DNA of 28,293 bases from an uncultured Collinsella sp. (GCA_934654605.1 CAKUGH010000015.1:1-28293), one strand, 5' to 3'. Numbered from the stretch's first letter, positions 1 to 6,730 are shown. Numbers and translations: made by a program. Notes: generated by a model from the sequence alone, not told the origin.

Positions 1-848
1 TCCCCCAGATCGCGCAACGACAGATCGGGGTAGCGCTCGCGCAGATCGCAAAAGACCGCCAAGGCCTCCGGAAGCGTGTCGCGTAAGCCCCGCTGCTCGA
101 GTTCATCGATTAACGCAAGCTGATGCTGGGCGGCACCGGCACTTCTGGTCTGATTGGCCAGCTCGGCATTTACGCGGCGGTTCACGTCGTTTTTGACTAG
201 CTTGACCGCGCGCGCTTCCTCAATCTCGGCAACGCTGCGCTTGGCGCCGATCAGCTTCAGGAGCTGCTCAATCTCCTCGGCGCTCTTAATGTAGACAGCA
301 AAGGATCCGCGCCGTGCGTTAACACGCGCATGGACACCAATCTGCTCCAGCAGGTCGCAAAGCCCCTTGGCGTACTGCTCGCCCTGGACCACAATCTCCA
401 AATGAAAGTCGCCACGAGGATCAGCAACAAAGCCCCCGGCAATGAGCGCGCCGCGGATGTAGGCAAGCCTGCAGCAGGGACGGGCGACGATATGCCGGGG
501 AACGCCGGCGACCAGCCCTCCCCTACGGTCGAGGATGCCCAGCAGCACCAGAGCCTTGTCCAGGTCGGGCTGGTCGGGCAGGGTGATGAGATAGTTGCGA
601 ACTTTATGCAAGACCGATTTACGGACGGTGAACTCCGTCTTGAGCTTAAGGATGCGATGCGTCAGCGTGATCATCGTTCGCGCGACGGCACCCGTCTCGG
701 TCGCGACCGTCAAACGATACCGCCCGGAGCCGGCCAGCGAGAGCGTACCGCTCACACGCGTCAGGGCGGCAAGCGTCGACAGATCGCAGTATTCACATTC
801 GGGTTCGCAGCGCGCGAGCTCGTCGCGCACCTCGGCGGTAAACGACAT
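1..848 (-). CDS. whiA: WhiA, sporulation/cell-division regulator (3' end cut by window edge)
   Basis: Reading from 848 down to 1 gives 282 codons without a stop, so the gene runs out of the window on the left. WhiA is a DNA-binding protein with an N-terminal degenerate LAGLIDADG homing-endonuclease fold and a C-terminal helix-turn-helix; it is involved in cell division and, in Streptomyces, sporulation. The protein begins MSFTAEVRDELAR. A LAGLIDADG-like stretch with AYIRGALIAGGFVADP lies near residues 125-140, and the visible end, LPEALAVFCDLRERYPDLS, is where the WhiA helix-turn-helix domain begins. About the last 35-40 residues are missing compared with typical WhiA. The ATG lies 6 nt after the rapZ stop, implying co-transcription and probably coupled translation. 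The family call rests on the overall sequence and the rapZ neighbour. Confidence 0.9.
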   Translation of the reverse strand, partial: MSFTAEVRDELARCEPECEYCDLSTLAALTRVSGTLSLAGSGRYRLTVATETGAVARTMITLTHRILKLKTEFTVRKSVLHKVRNYLITLPDQPDLDKALVLLGILDRRGGLVAGVPRHIVARPCCRLAYIRGALIAGGFVADPRGDFHLEIVVQGEQYAKGLCDLLEQIGVHARVNARRGSFAVYIKSAEEIEQLLKLIGAKRSVAEIEEARAVKLVKNDVNRRVNAELANQTRSAGAAQHQLALIDELEQRGLRDTLPEALAVFCDLRERYPDLSLRDLG

Positions 849-854
849 GCAGGC

Positions 855-1775
855 CTATGCTTTCGTGTTGGCGCGCGACAGGTCACGATGGGAGATGCTC
901 ACGTGATACTGGGCGCCTTCCAAATAGCGGGCCGTGGCCTCGGCGATGGCAACGCTGCGGTGCTGGCCGCCCGTGCAGCCGATGGCGATAGAAAGCTGTG
1001 GCTTGCCCTCCGCAATATAGCCGGGCATGACCGTATCGAGCAGCTGCGTCCAGGCCTTCCAGAACTCCTGGGTCTTGGGATGATCCAGGACAAAGTCGGA
1101 GACTTTCTTATCGAGACCGGTCATGGTGCGCATCTCTGGGTCGTAGAACGGATTGGGCAGGAAGCGAACGTCGATCATAATGTCCGCCTCGACGGGCATG
1201 CCGTGCTTAAAGCCAAACGAGAAGACGTGAACGTCCATGAGCTGCTGGTCGGACAGCTCAGAAAAAGCCATGCGCAGCTTGTTGCGCAGCGCAGAGGTGC
1301 GCAGGCGGCTCGTGTCGATGATCATATCGGCTCGGTCACGCACGCCCTGCAGCTGCAGGCGCTCACGCTGAATGGCATCCGCCGTGGTCTCCCCCGGCTT
1401 GGCGATGGGATGGCGGCGGCGGTTTTCGCTGTAGCGACGGATCAACACCTCGTCGGAAGCCTCGAGAAACACGATATCGCAGCTCATCTCGCGCTCCTCG
1501 AGCGCGGTGACGGCATCGAGCAGCTCATCGAACAGGCCTTGGCTACGCAGGTCGCAGGTAACGGCGAGATGCCTGCCCACGCCCGTATTGATGCCGACGA
1601 GTTCGGCGAGCTGGGCAATCAGACGCGGAGGCAAGTTATCGATGCAAAAATAGCCCATGTCCTCGAACACGTGCATGGCCTGCGTGCGGCCCGAACCGGA
1701 CATTCCGGTGATGATGACGATATCGGGGATGCGCTCCGAGCGCTCCGCCGCATCCATGGCATCTCCCTTTTGCAT
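855..1775 (-). CDS. rapZ: RapZ/YvcJ family nucleotide-binding protein
   Basis: 306 aa with the ATG at 1775, preceded by a strong AGGAGG seven bases upstream. A longer frame to 1811 would read through a terminator hairpin, and a second ATG at 1757 is possible but has a poorer ribosome site. RapZ proteins bind nucleotides; in E. coli RapZ acts as an RNase adaptor controlling GlmS from small RNAs, while the role in Gram-positives is less clear. Visible motifs are the Walker A-like GMSGSGRT (residues 24-31, Arg in place of Lys, as I recall from actinobacterial members), DNLPP near 46-50, FLEASDEVLIRRYSENRRRHP, GCTGGQHRSVAIAE and the C-terminal HRDLSR. It is followed 6 nt later by whiA. The usual yvcK gene is not between them. 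Because RapZ is linked to amino-sugar homeostasis, its position just after a sialate/ManNAc operon may be meaningful, but that is inference. Confidence 0.93.
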   Translation of the reverse strand: MQKGDAMDAAERSERIPDIVIITGMSGSGRTQAMHVFEDMGYFCIDNLPPRLIAQLAELVGINTGVGRHLAVTCDLRSQGLFDELLDAVTALEEREMSCDIVFLEASDEVLIRRYSENRRRHPIAKPGETTADAIQRERLQLQGVRDRADMIIDTSRLRTSALRNKLRMAFSELSDQQLMDVHVFSFGFKHGMPVEADIMIDVRFLPNPFYDPEMRTMTGLDKKVSDFVLDHPKTQEFWKAWTQLLDTVMPGYIAEGKPQLSIAIGCTGGQHRSVAIAEATARYLEGAQYHVSISHRDLSRANTKA

Positions 1776-1786
1776 GTGCTGCCTCC

Positions 1787-1825
1787 TAAAAACAAGCGCG
1801 GGACCCAGCAACCCGGATCCCGCGC
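1787..1825 (-). terminator. Rho-independent terminator of the nan operon, abutting the rapZ ribosome site
   Basis: On the minus strand an 8-bp stem, GCGCGGGA paired with TCCCGCGC (1796-1825), is followed at once by TTGTTTTTAG (1786-1795). It lies between the nanE stop (1877) and the rapZ start (1775). The last T of the tract touches the AGGAGG of rapZ, so the same hairpin could also be the 5' leader or attenuator of rapZ. Confidence 0.75.
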
Positions 1826-1843
1826 GGTCAATTGCCTTTATTG

Positions 1844-1849
1844 AGTATA
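1844..1849 (-). promoter_or_regulatory. Possible -10 box of a rapZ promoter
   Basis: The minus strand reads TATACT at 1849-1844, a good -10 hexamer, about 70 nt upstream of the rapZ ATG and upstream of the terminator hairpin. No convincing -35 hexamer is visible at 16-18 nt. If used, the rapZ transcript would start with the hairpin at 1796-1825 in its leader. Confidence 0.3.
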
Positions 1850-1876
1850 CCGCCCTGAGCGGATACGAGGTCCGTC

Positions 1877-2563
1877 TTACGCCTCAAGCGCGGCTTTGAA
1901 CCAACTCGTAATACTCGTGGGGTGTGTGATGGCGGTGCCCACGACAACTGCCCAGGCGCCGGCATCGATTGCGGCGCGAGCCTCCTCGGGCGTGTGGACG
2001 CGTCCCTCGCAGATGATGGGAAGGCCGGGGAACTCCTCGGTCGCCTGACGCAGGAGCGGCAGGTCGGGACCATCGGCCATGGTGCAGTCGATAGCGGCAA
2101 CACCATGGGAAAGCGTGGTTGATACCAGGTCAAAGCCCATGTCGACCGCACGGCGAATATCCTCGATGGTGGCGCAATCGGCCATCAGGAGCACGCCTTC
2201 TTCGTGCAGAGGGCGGAAGGTATCCTCGACGGACTTGCCATCGGGGCGCGGACGATCGGTGGCATCGATTGCCACGATGTCGGCACCGGCGGCAACGCAG
2301 GCGCGAGCATGGCGCAGCGTCGGCGTGATGTAGACGCCCTCGTGCCCATCCTTCCACAGGCCAATGACGGGGACCTCGCAGCGGCCCTTAATGGCGGCGA
2401 TGTCGGCAAGACCCTGGCAGCGGATGGCGGCGGCACCGCCGAGCTCGCAGGCGCGAGACATCTGAGCCATGGTCTCGGGCGTACGAAGCGGCTCGCCCAT
2501 ATAGGCTTGAACGCTTACGACGAGCTTGCCCTTCAGAGATTGAATCAAAGGATCAACGGCCAT
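1877..2563 (-). CDS. nanE: Putative N-acetylmannosamine-6-phosphate 2-epimerase
   Basis: 228 aa, the usual NanE length, starting with ATG at 2563 (MAVDPLIQSLKGKLVVSVQA). A longer frame to 2638 would run into the structured spacer and is rejected. NanE converts ManNAc-6-phosphate to GlcNAc-6-phosphate, the last step specific to sialic-acid catabolism. It is a TIM barrel: RCQGLADI near residue 48, GLWKDGHEG with the probable catalytic Lys71, TLSHGVAAID, and ICEGRVHTPEEA with the probable catalytic Glu186, matching the Lys/Glu pair known for the family. The ribosome site is weak (GTTGAG about 5 nt before the ATG), and the gene is separated from nanK by a 140-nt spacer that can fold into a long hairpin. 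It is the last gene of the operon; a terminator follows at 1787-1825. Confidence 0.93.
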   Translation of the reverse strand: MAVDPLIQSLKGKLVVSVQAYMGEPLRTPETMAQMSRACELGGAAAIRCQGLADIAAIKGRCEVPVIGLWKDGHEGVYITPTLRHARACVAAGADIVAIDATDRPRPDGKSVEDTFRPLHEEGVLLMADCATIEDIRRAVDMGFDLVSTTLSHGVAAIDCTMADGPDLPLLRQATEEFPGLPIICEGRVHTPEEARAAIDAGAWAVVVGTAITHPTSITSWFKAALEA

Positions 2564-2588
2564 TTCGATCTCAACCTTTCTCAAAACG

Positions 2589-2686
2589 GCCTTCTGAGGC
2601 ACCGCACCTTGACGTTCAAACCATCGCTCGCGTACCAAAGTACGCTTCGCTCCTCTTTCACGTCAATCTGCGGCACCCCAGAAGGC
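2589..2686 (-). promoter_or_regulatory. Candidate structured RNA element in the nanK-nanE spacer
   Basis: Read in the mRNA sense (2686 to 2589) the 98 nt form one symmetric hairpin centred at 2637.5. The outer 18 nt (starting GCCUUCUGGGGUGCC) pair completely with the last 18 nt, using three G-U wobbles. A 2x2 mismatch (GA/GG) follows, then a 7-bp stem UUGACGU/ACGUCAA, a symmetric 14x14 internal loop rich in purines with GAGCGA on both strands, and a tip GCGUAC-UUUG-GUACGC. CGUUUUGAG follows the outer stem, so partial termination is possible. The wobbles pair only in the transcribed sense; on the opposite strand they would be A-C mismatches. Whether it is a riboswitch-like leader, an mRNA stabiliser or a dispersed repeat cannot be told from one copy. 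Confidence 0.6.
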
Positions 2687-2703
2687 TCACTTGGTAGTCA
2701 TGT

Positions 2704-3669
2704 TTACTTTAACGAAGCAAGAAGGTGCTCGGCGGCACCGATGAGCGGCGCGTCGCCCTCGAGAGAGCCGATGAGGATCGGCGTGTCCTGAAGCGGGTCG
2801 AGCGCCTGGCTGGCATAGCCCTCGTGCACCGAATCCTTCCACGTCTGCGAGCGCCAATCGGGACCCTGGTGAATCACGCCGCCCGAAAGCACGATGACCT
2901 CGGGGTCCAGGATATTGGCAAGCGAGCCCAGGCTTGCGCCCAGCGCAAAGCCGGCGTCATGGATGACCTCGGTCGCCTTTTCGTCGCCAGCACGGCACAG
3001 GTCGTTCACGTCGCGGCCTACCGAAGGACGGCTGGGGTCGACACGACCGAAGCGCTCGTCGTACATACGGCCAATCGAGGTTCCCGAAGCCACCGACTCA
3101 AGATGGCCGGAGCGACCGCAAGCACAGGGAATGCCGGCGGCGGCAGAGCACTCGATATGGCCCATGTGGCCGGCGGCGCCATGGAAGCCTTGCATCACGC
3201 GACCGTTCTCGACATACGCGCCACCGATGCCCGTGCCAATACCCAGGCACAGCACGGAGAACTTACCCTTGCCGACGCCCCAATGGGCCTCACCCAGGGC
3301 ATGGGCCTGCACATCGCCCACCACGGCAACGGGAAGCCCCAGATCCTCGCGCAGACGCGGCCCCAGCTGAACGCCGGACCAGCCAGGCATGATCTCGTTG
3401 GCATAGGCGATAGCGCCCGTCTTGGGGTCGACGACACCGGCAGCGCCAATACCGACGCCAAGGACCTCGACATCGGGATTCGCCTCGATGGCGGCTTTAA
3501 TAGACGCCTCGATACGCTGGAAAACCGCCTCGCCGCCCTCCTGGGCCTCGGTGGGAACTTCGGCCTCAAAGACGGGATGGGGCACACTGCCGTCAGCCGG
3601 GTACTCCATGATGGCAGTCGCGATCTTAGTTCCGCCGATATCGACAGAGCAAACGTACTTGTTCTCCAT
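2704..3669 (-). CDS. nanK: ROK-family sugar kinase, probable N-acetylmannosamine kinase
   Basis: 321 aa from ATG at 3669 (MENKYVCSVDIGGTK), with AAGGAGA about 6 nt upstream; an in-frame start 7 codons earlier lacks such a site. ROK kinases phosphorylate hexoses with ATP. Visible are the phosphate-binding DIGGTK (10-15), the likely catalytic base Asp119 in GDVQAHALGE, GIGTGIGGA, and a structural zinc site GHIEC...CACGRSGHLE with His171, Cys182 and Cys184. The fourth ligand, usually Cys in CxCGxxGCxE, is His189 here. ROK sequence alone does not separate NanK from glucokinase or NagK; the assignment to ManNAc phosphorylation comes from lying between the aldolase gene and nanE. It is flanked on both sides by spacers with long hairpins (2589-2686 and 3761-3817). 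Confidence 0.82.
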   Translation of the reverse strand: MENKYVCSVDIGGTKIATAIMEYPADGSVPHPVFEAEVPTEAQEGGEAVFQRIEASIKAAIEANPDVEVLGVGIGAAGVVDPKTGAIAYANEIMPGWSGVQLGPRLREDLGLPVAVVGDVQAHALGEAHWGVGKGKFSVLCLGIGTGIGGAYVENGRVMQGFHGAAGHMGHIECSAAAGIPCACGRSGHLESVASGTSIGRMYDERFGRVDPSRPSVGRDVNDLCRAGDEKATEVIHDAGFALGASLGSLANILDPEVIVLSGGVIHQGPDWRSQTWKDSVHEGYASQALDPLQDTPILIGSLEGDAPLIGAAEHLLASLK

Positions 3670-3706
3670 GTCGCTCTCCTTAGGAGACAAAACAACTACA
3701 GGAAAT

Positions 3707-3733
3707 GCGCTGTCAGACTAAACGCCACAGCGC
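3707..3733 (-). other. Small inverted repeat upstream of nanK
   Basis: GCGCTGT and ACAGCGC form a perfect 7-bp inverted repeat with a 13-nt loop, about 40 nt before the nanK ATG. On the minus strand it is followed by ATTTCCTG and, a little later, TTGTTTTG, so a weak attenuator is possible. An operator is an equally good reading. Confidence 0.35.
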
Positions 3734-3760
3734 GGTAGCGGTTTTCCAGGTGGCCGAGAT

Positions 3761-3817
3761 CGCCGAGAAACCGTATGGCCATTGACCTAATGGTCATGGC
3801 CATACGGTTGAACGGCG
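3761..3817 (-). other. Long hairpin in the nanA-nanK spacer
   Basis: Arms AACCGTATGGCCAT(T)GACC and GGTCATGGCCATACGGTT pair over 18 bp with one bulged base around a TAAT loop (3769-3809). After a symmetric 3x3 internal loop the pairing continues with CGCCG/CGGCG (3761-3765 with 3813-3817). No T-tract follows on either strand, so this does not look like a standard intrinsic terminator. It lies 23 nt after the aldolase stop and may protect or process the transcript, or be an operator, since each arm contains the self-palindromic ATGGCCAT. Confidence 0.65.
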
Positions 3818-3839
3818 AGGTCGGGTGCCTGGGAAAGCG

Positions 3840-4760
3840 CTACAGGAGGCCGTTGTCGACGAGGACCTTACGAATGGCCTCGACGTTCTCGCCGGTCATG
3901 GCCTTCACCGGGCGCGGCATGGTCGGGCTATCGAAGATACCCATGAGGTTCATAGCGGTCTTGAAGGCACCGACGCCGCCGGCATAGCCCTGAACGCCCG
4001 AGGTGACATCCCAGATGTGGGAGATCTCGTTGAGGCGATCCTGCTCGGCCTTGACGGTAGCCCAGTCGCCGGCCTGAGCGGCCTTCCACTGACGCACGTA
4101 GCCCTCGGGCTCAACGTTGGCGAGGCCCGGGACGGAGCCGTCGGCGCCGCCGAGGTAAGCGCCGTCGACGACGACCTCGTGACCGGTGAGGATGCTCATC
4201 GGGTGGCCGTTCTTCTCGTTCTCCTGAACGAGGTAGCGGAACGAGACGTCGTCACCCGAGGAGTCCTTAACGCCGGCCAAGACGCCCTCGGCGCCGAGCT
4301 TGGCAAGAAGCTTCCAGGGGAGCTTGGTGTGGACGCACACGGGAATGTCGTAAGCGAAGATGGGCAGGTCGAGTTCCTCATGCAGGATGCGGAAGTGCTC
4401 CTCGACCTCGGTCATGCCCTGCAGGGCATAAAACGGGCAGGTGGCGACGAGAGCGTCGGCGCCCAGCTCCTGGGCGACCTTACCGTGCTCGATCATGCGC
4501 TCGGTCTCGGTGTCGATGATGCCAACCAGGACGGGCACGCGGTGGTCGACGATGCGAACGGCCTCGGCGATGATCTGGCGACGACGCTCATCGGTGGAGA
4601 AGACGACCTCGCCCGAGGAGCCCAGGAAGAACAGGCCGTCGACGCCGGCATCGATCATGCGGTTGATGCTGCGCTCAAAGGAGGCAACGTCGAGCTGGTG
4701 ATCTTCGGTATCGGGAACAACGACGGGAGGGATAACGCCGGTGAATTTCTGAGTTGCCAC
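3840..4760 (-). CDS. nanA: NAL/DHDPS-family aldolase, probable N-acetylneuraminate lyase
   Basis: 306 aa from a GTG at 4760 preceded by AAGGAGA; upstream in-frame codons lack a ribosome site. The family forms a Schiff base between a lysine and pyruvate-type substrates. The barrel shows GSSGE (47-51), Tyr137 in FAYDIP and the Schiff-base Lys165 in GVKDSSGD. Tyr137 and Lys165 fall at the same positions as in E. coli NanA. The loops differ from classical NanA (YNIP and KFT/KYT expected): KDSSGD is more like DHDPS or 2-keto-3-deoxygluconate aldolases. Lyase activity (Neu5Ac to ManNAc plus pyruvate) is inferred from the neighbouring nanK and nanE; the alternative is another 2-keto-acid aldolase. 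A 7-bp hairpin lies in the 68-nt spacer before the gene. Confidence 0.72.
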   Translation of the reverse strand: MATQKFTGVIPPVVVPDTEDHQLDVASFERSINRMIDAGVDGLFFLGSSGEVVFSTDERRRQIIAEAVRIVDHRVPVLVGIIDTETERMIEHGKVAQELGADALVATCPFYALQGMTEVEEHFRILHEELDLPIFAYDIPVCVHTKLPWKLLAKLGAEGVLAGVKDSSGDDVSFRYLVQENEKNGHPMSILTGHEVVVDGAYLGGADGSVPGLANVEPEGYVRQWKAAQAGDWATVKAEQDRLNEISHIWDVTSGVQGYAGGVGAFKTAMNLMGIFDSPTMPRPVKAMTGENVEAIRKVLVDNGLL

Positions 4761-4783
4761 AAGAATCTCCTTAGTTGTCTGGC

Positions 4784-4802
4784 GGGCAGCCCTTTGCCGC
4801 CC
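4784..4802 (-). other. Hairpin between the esterase-like gene and the aldolase
   Basis: On the minus strand GGGCGGC-AAAGG-GCTGCCC forms a 7-bp stem with one G-U pair and a 5-nt loop. It lies 26 nt after the stop of the esterase-like gene and about 23 nt before the GTG of the aldolase. There is no T-tract. It matches the pattern of hairpins separating the coupled gene blocks of this operon. Confidence 0.5.
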
Positions 4803-4828
4803 ACTCTTGTTGGCAGTGTCCAGGCCGT

Positions 4829-5680
4829 CTAGGCCAAAGAACACGGGTAGAACGTTTGGTTAAAGAAGTCGATGACTTCGTTTTCGAACGCATTGATGCG
4901 CTCGTGAGCGTATTTGGCATAGATGATATGCCTCCGGTCGCACTCAAGACCGTTGAATACGGCAAACTGCCCCTTGGGGTCGCTTACGGTATCCATGAGG
5001 GATGTGCCCATGAGCACCGAGCCGCGCACCCGAGCCGACAGCACCTCGAGGCCACCAGGGAGCGGGTTGGCGATTGCCGCACAGGCAAGACCCTGCTCGT
5101 CCAGAGCAGAAACCGCCAGCGCGATGCCGCCGCCAAGGCCCTCGCCCCACGCAAAGAGACGGTCCGGATCGATGCCATCGAGCTCGCGCGCGACCTTCGC
5201 CATCGCGCAACCCCAGTGGACGCGCTCGACAAAAGCGGGCGAGGCAATCCCCCGCTGCAGGTCGCCTACGCCAACGACATCGTCATCCAGAGCAAGGACG
5301 GCATACCCCATGGCGACAAATCTCGTCATGTGATGCCACCCACGCACGGGTCGGTCAACGTCATGGAACATCAGGCACAGCGGCACGCGCTCGGATACTC
5401 GCGTACGCCCAGCAGGCTCGATCAAGCGCGCATGGACCACGTCCGTGCCGAGCTCAAAGGAAACCTCCGAGTAACGGGCACAGGGATTGGCAAAGTCAAT
5501 CGCCGTAATGCTCGGGCCTTGCATCTCAAGATTCGAAACACATGCTTCCAAATCAGAAACATCTGCCTGGACATCACCGTGCCAGTCCCGATATTCAGCG
5601 AGCCTTGACGAAACCGTTCCGGGAATCTCCACAAGCTCGGGGACAATCAGCTCGTCGACATTGCTCTCGCACTTAGACAT
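4829..5680 (-). CDS. Esterase-like alpha/beta-hydrolase without the catalytic serine (pseudoenzyme)
   Basis: 283 aa, ATG at 5680, overlapping the previous gene by 8 nt (ATGTCTAA). It is a diverged paralogue of the upstream CE7-type esterase: GVGDLQRGIASPAFVERVHW, GIDPDRLFAW and GQFAVFNGLECDRRH line up with GIGGDPANLYYVRLHQ, GIDLARVFVN and TQFAVYNNLSCEKRH of the neighbour. At the nucleophile elbow the neighbour has GASQGGG, but here the sequence is GEGLGGG, so Ser is replaced by Gly181. The likely charge-relay Asp230 (GTSLMDTVSD) and His259 (KYAHERI) are kept. The protein is also about 40 residues shorter. The frame is intact, so it is not a decayed gene. It is unlikely to hydrolyse esters by the family mechanism; a regulatory, binding or partner role is inference. 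Confidence 0.8.
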   Translation of the reverse strand: MSKCESNVDELIVPELVEIPGTVSSRLAEYRDWHGDVQADVSDLEACVSNLEMQGPSITAIDFANPCARYSEVSFELGTDVVHARLIEPAGRTRVSERVPLCLMFHDVDRPVRGWHHMTRFVAMGYAVLALDDDVVGVGDLQRGIASPAFVERVHWGCAMAKVARELDGIDPDRLFAWGEGLGGGIALAVSALDEQGLACAAIANPLPGGLEVLSARVRGSVLMGTSLMDTVSDPKGQFAVFNGLECDRRHIIYAKYAHERINAFENEVIDFFNQTFYPCSLA

Positions 5681-6650
5681 GAGCCTCCCCTCCCTCGCAG
5701 AAAAACGGAATGATCAGATCGTCAAAGTCCTGAATCTCCTCGTGGCCAAAGCCCTCAAAGAACTCATGGCGCTTTTCGCAGGACAGGTTGTTGTACACCG
5801 CAAACTGCGTCGCCGGCGGACAGACGATATCGGCCGTGCCCGTGCCAAACAGCACGGGGCACGTAACCATGGGGGCAAAGTTCTTGGAGTCGAAATACGC
5901 CAGCTTGGCATAGGCTTCCTCGATGCGAGTCGAGTCCTCGTCAAACCAACGCGACCAATAACGCAGGCCCTCGTAGGCAATATCGTCGGCATCCAGATCC
6001 CAAACCAGACGGAAGTCCGACAAGAAGGGATAGAGGATGGCGGCACGATTGACAAGCTCGCTGTTGAGCGCGCATGTCGCAATGCCCAACCCGCCGCCCT
6101 GCGAGGCGCCGTTCACGAACACGCGGGCAAGGTCGATGCCCTCGAGCTCGCGGACGATACGGCACAGGATACGAATGTCCTGGTGCAGGCGGACGTAATA
6201 GAGATTGGCGGGATCGCCGCCTATGCCGGCAACGATATGACCGGCAACCGTCGTACCCTCAAATCCACCAATATCCTCGGAGGGACCGCCCTGACCAGGG
6301 CAGTCGAGGGCGATGAGCGCCATGCCCATACCTGCAAACGATGCCTGCTCAAACCAGCTGCGGCTGGCACCGGGATATCCGTGGAACTGAAGCACAAGCG
6401 GCACGGGCTCATCCGAGACCGGCTTGAGGTACTTGGCATGCAGGCGAGCACCGCACATGCCGGTATACCAGAGGTCGAAAAACTGACAGGTCGCAGAATC
6501 GGCAACCGGAGCCGCCTCAATCGCATAGTCGAGTTCGACGGCATCGGCCTCGGCCATGCGATCTTTCCAAAAGAGATCGAAATCCGATGGACGTGGCGCA
6601 GCACCTCGATACCCACCAAATTGTTGTTGTAGCTCCTGAGCGCTTGGCAT
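5673..6650 (-). CDS. CE7-family acetyl-esterase (acetylxylan esterase / cephalosporin-C deacetylase type)
   Basis: 325 aa from ATG at 6650 (MPSAQELQQQFGGYRG), the standard CE7 length of about 320; an in-frame TTG five codons earlier is disfavoured. Members are cytoplasmic alpha/beta-hydrolases that remove acetyl groups from small sugars or cephalosporin C. The catalytic set is visible: Ser183 in GASQGGG, Asp274 in GTADIVCPP and His303 in GFGHEE, with the typical LQFHGYPGASRSW near residues 87-99 and DCPGQGG at 116-122. No signal peptide is seen. In this operon it follows the transporter genes and precedes the aldolase, so O-acetylated sialic acids (for example 9-O-acetyl) are a reasonable substrate guess. 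The next gene overlaps it by 8 nt. Confidence 0.85.
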   Translation of the reverse strand: MPSAQELQQQFGGYRGAAPRPSDFDLFWKDRMAEADAVELDYAIEAAPVADSATCQFFDLWYTGMCGARLHAKYLKPVSDEPVPLVLQFHGYPGASRSWFEQASFAGMGMALIALDCPGQGGPSEDIGGFEGTTVAGHIVAGIGGDPANLYYVRLHQDIRILCRIVRELEGIDLARVFVNGASQGGGLGIATCALNSELVNRAAILYPFLSDFRLVWDLDADDIAYEGLRYWSRWFDEDSTRIEEAYAKLAYFDSKNFAPMVTCPVLFGTGTADIVCPPATQFAVYNNLSCEKRHEFFEGFGHEEIQDFDDLIIPFFCEGGEAHV

Positions 6651-6686
6651 GGCTCGTGAACCCAACCTTTCGAAATCGCAACGGAG

Positions 6687-6714
6687 GTGCGCCCGGTAAG
6701 GGAACCGGGCGCAC
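6687..6714 (-). other. Hairpin between the ATPase gene and the esterase
   Basis: GTGCGCCCGGT and ACCGGGCGCAC form a perfect 11-bp stem with a 6-nt loop, 16 nt after the ATPase stop. On the minus strand it is followed by CTCCGTTGCGATTT, which is not a proper T-tract, so read-through is expected. It separates the transporter block from the enzyme block and may lower or stabilise one part of the transcript. Confidence 0.65.
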
Positions 6715-6730
6715 GGGAGGGAAAGCGCGA

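Noticed and set aside
855..1775. Arg for Lys in the RapZ Walker A as a sign of inactivation
   Set aside because: Actinobacterial RapZ homologues commonly carry Arg here, and all other motifs are intact.
330..1844. Long open frame on the plus strand opposite whiA and rapZ
   Set aside because: It mirrors two well-supported minus-strand genes, has no ribosome site and no recognisable domains; it results from GC-rich codon use.
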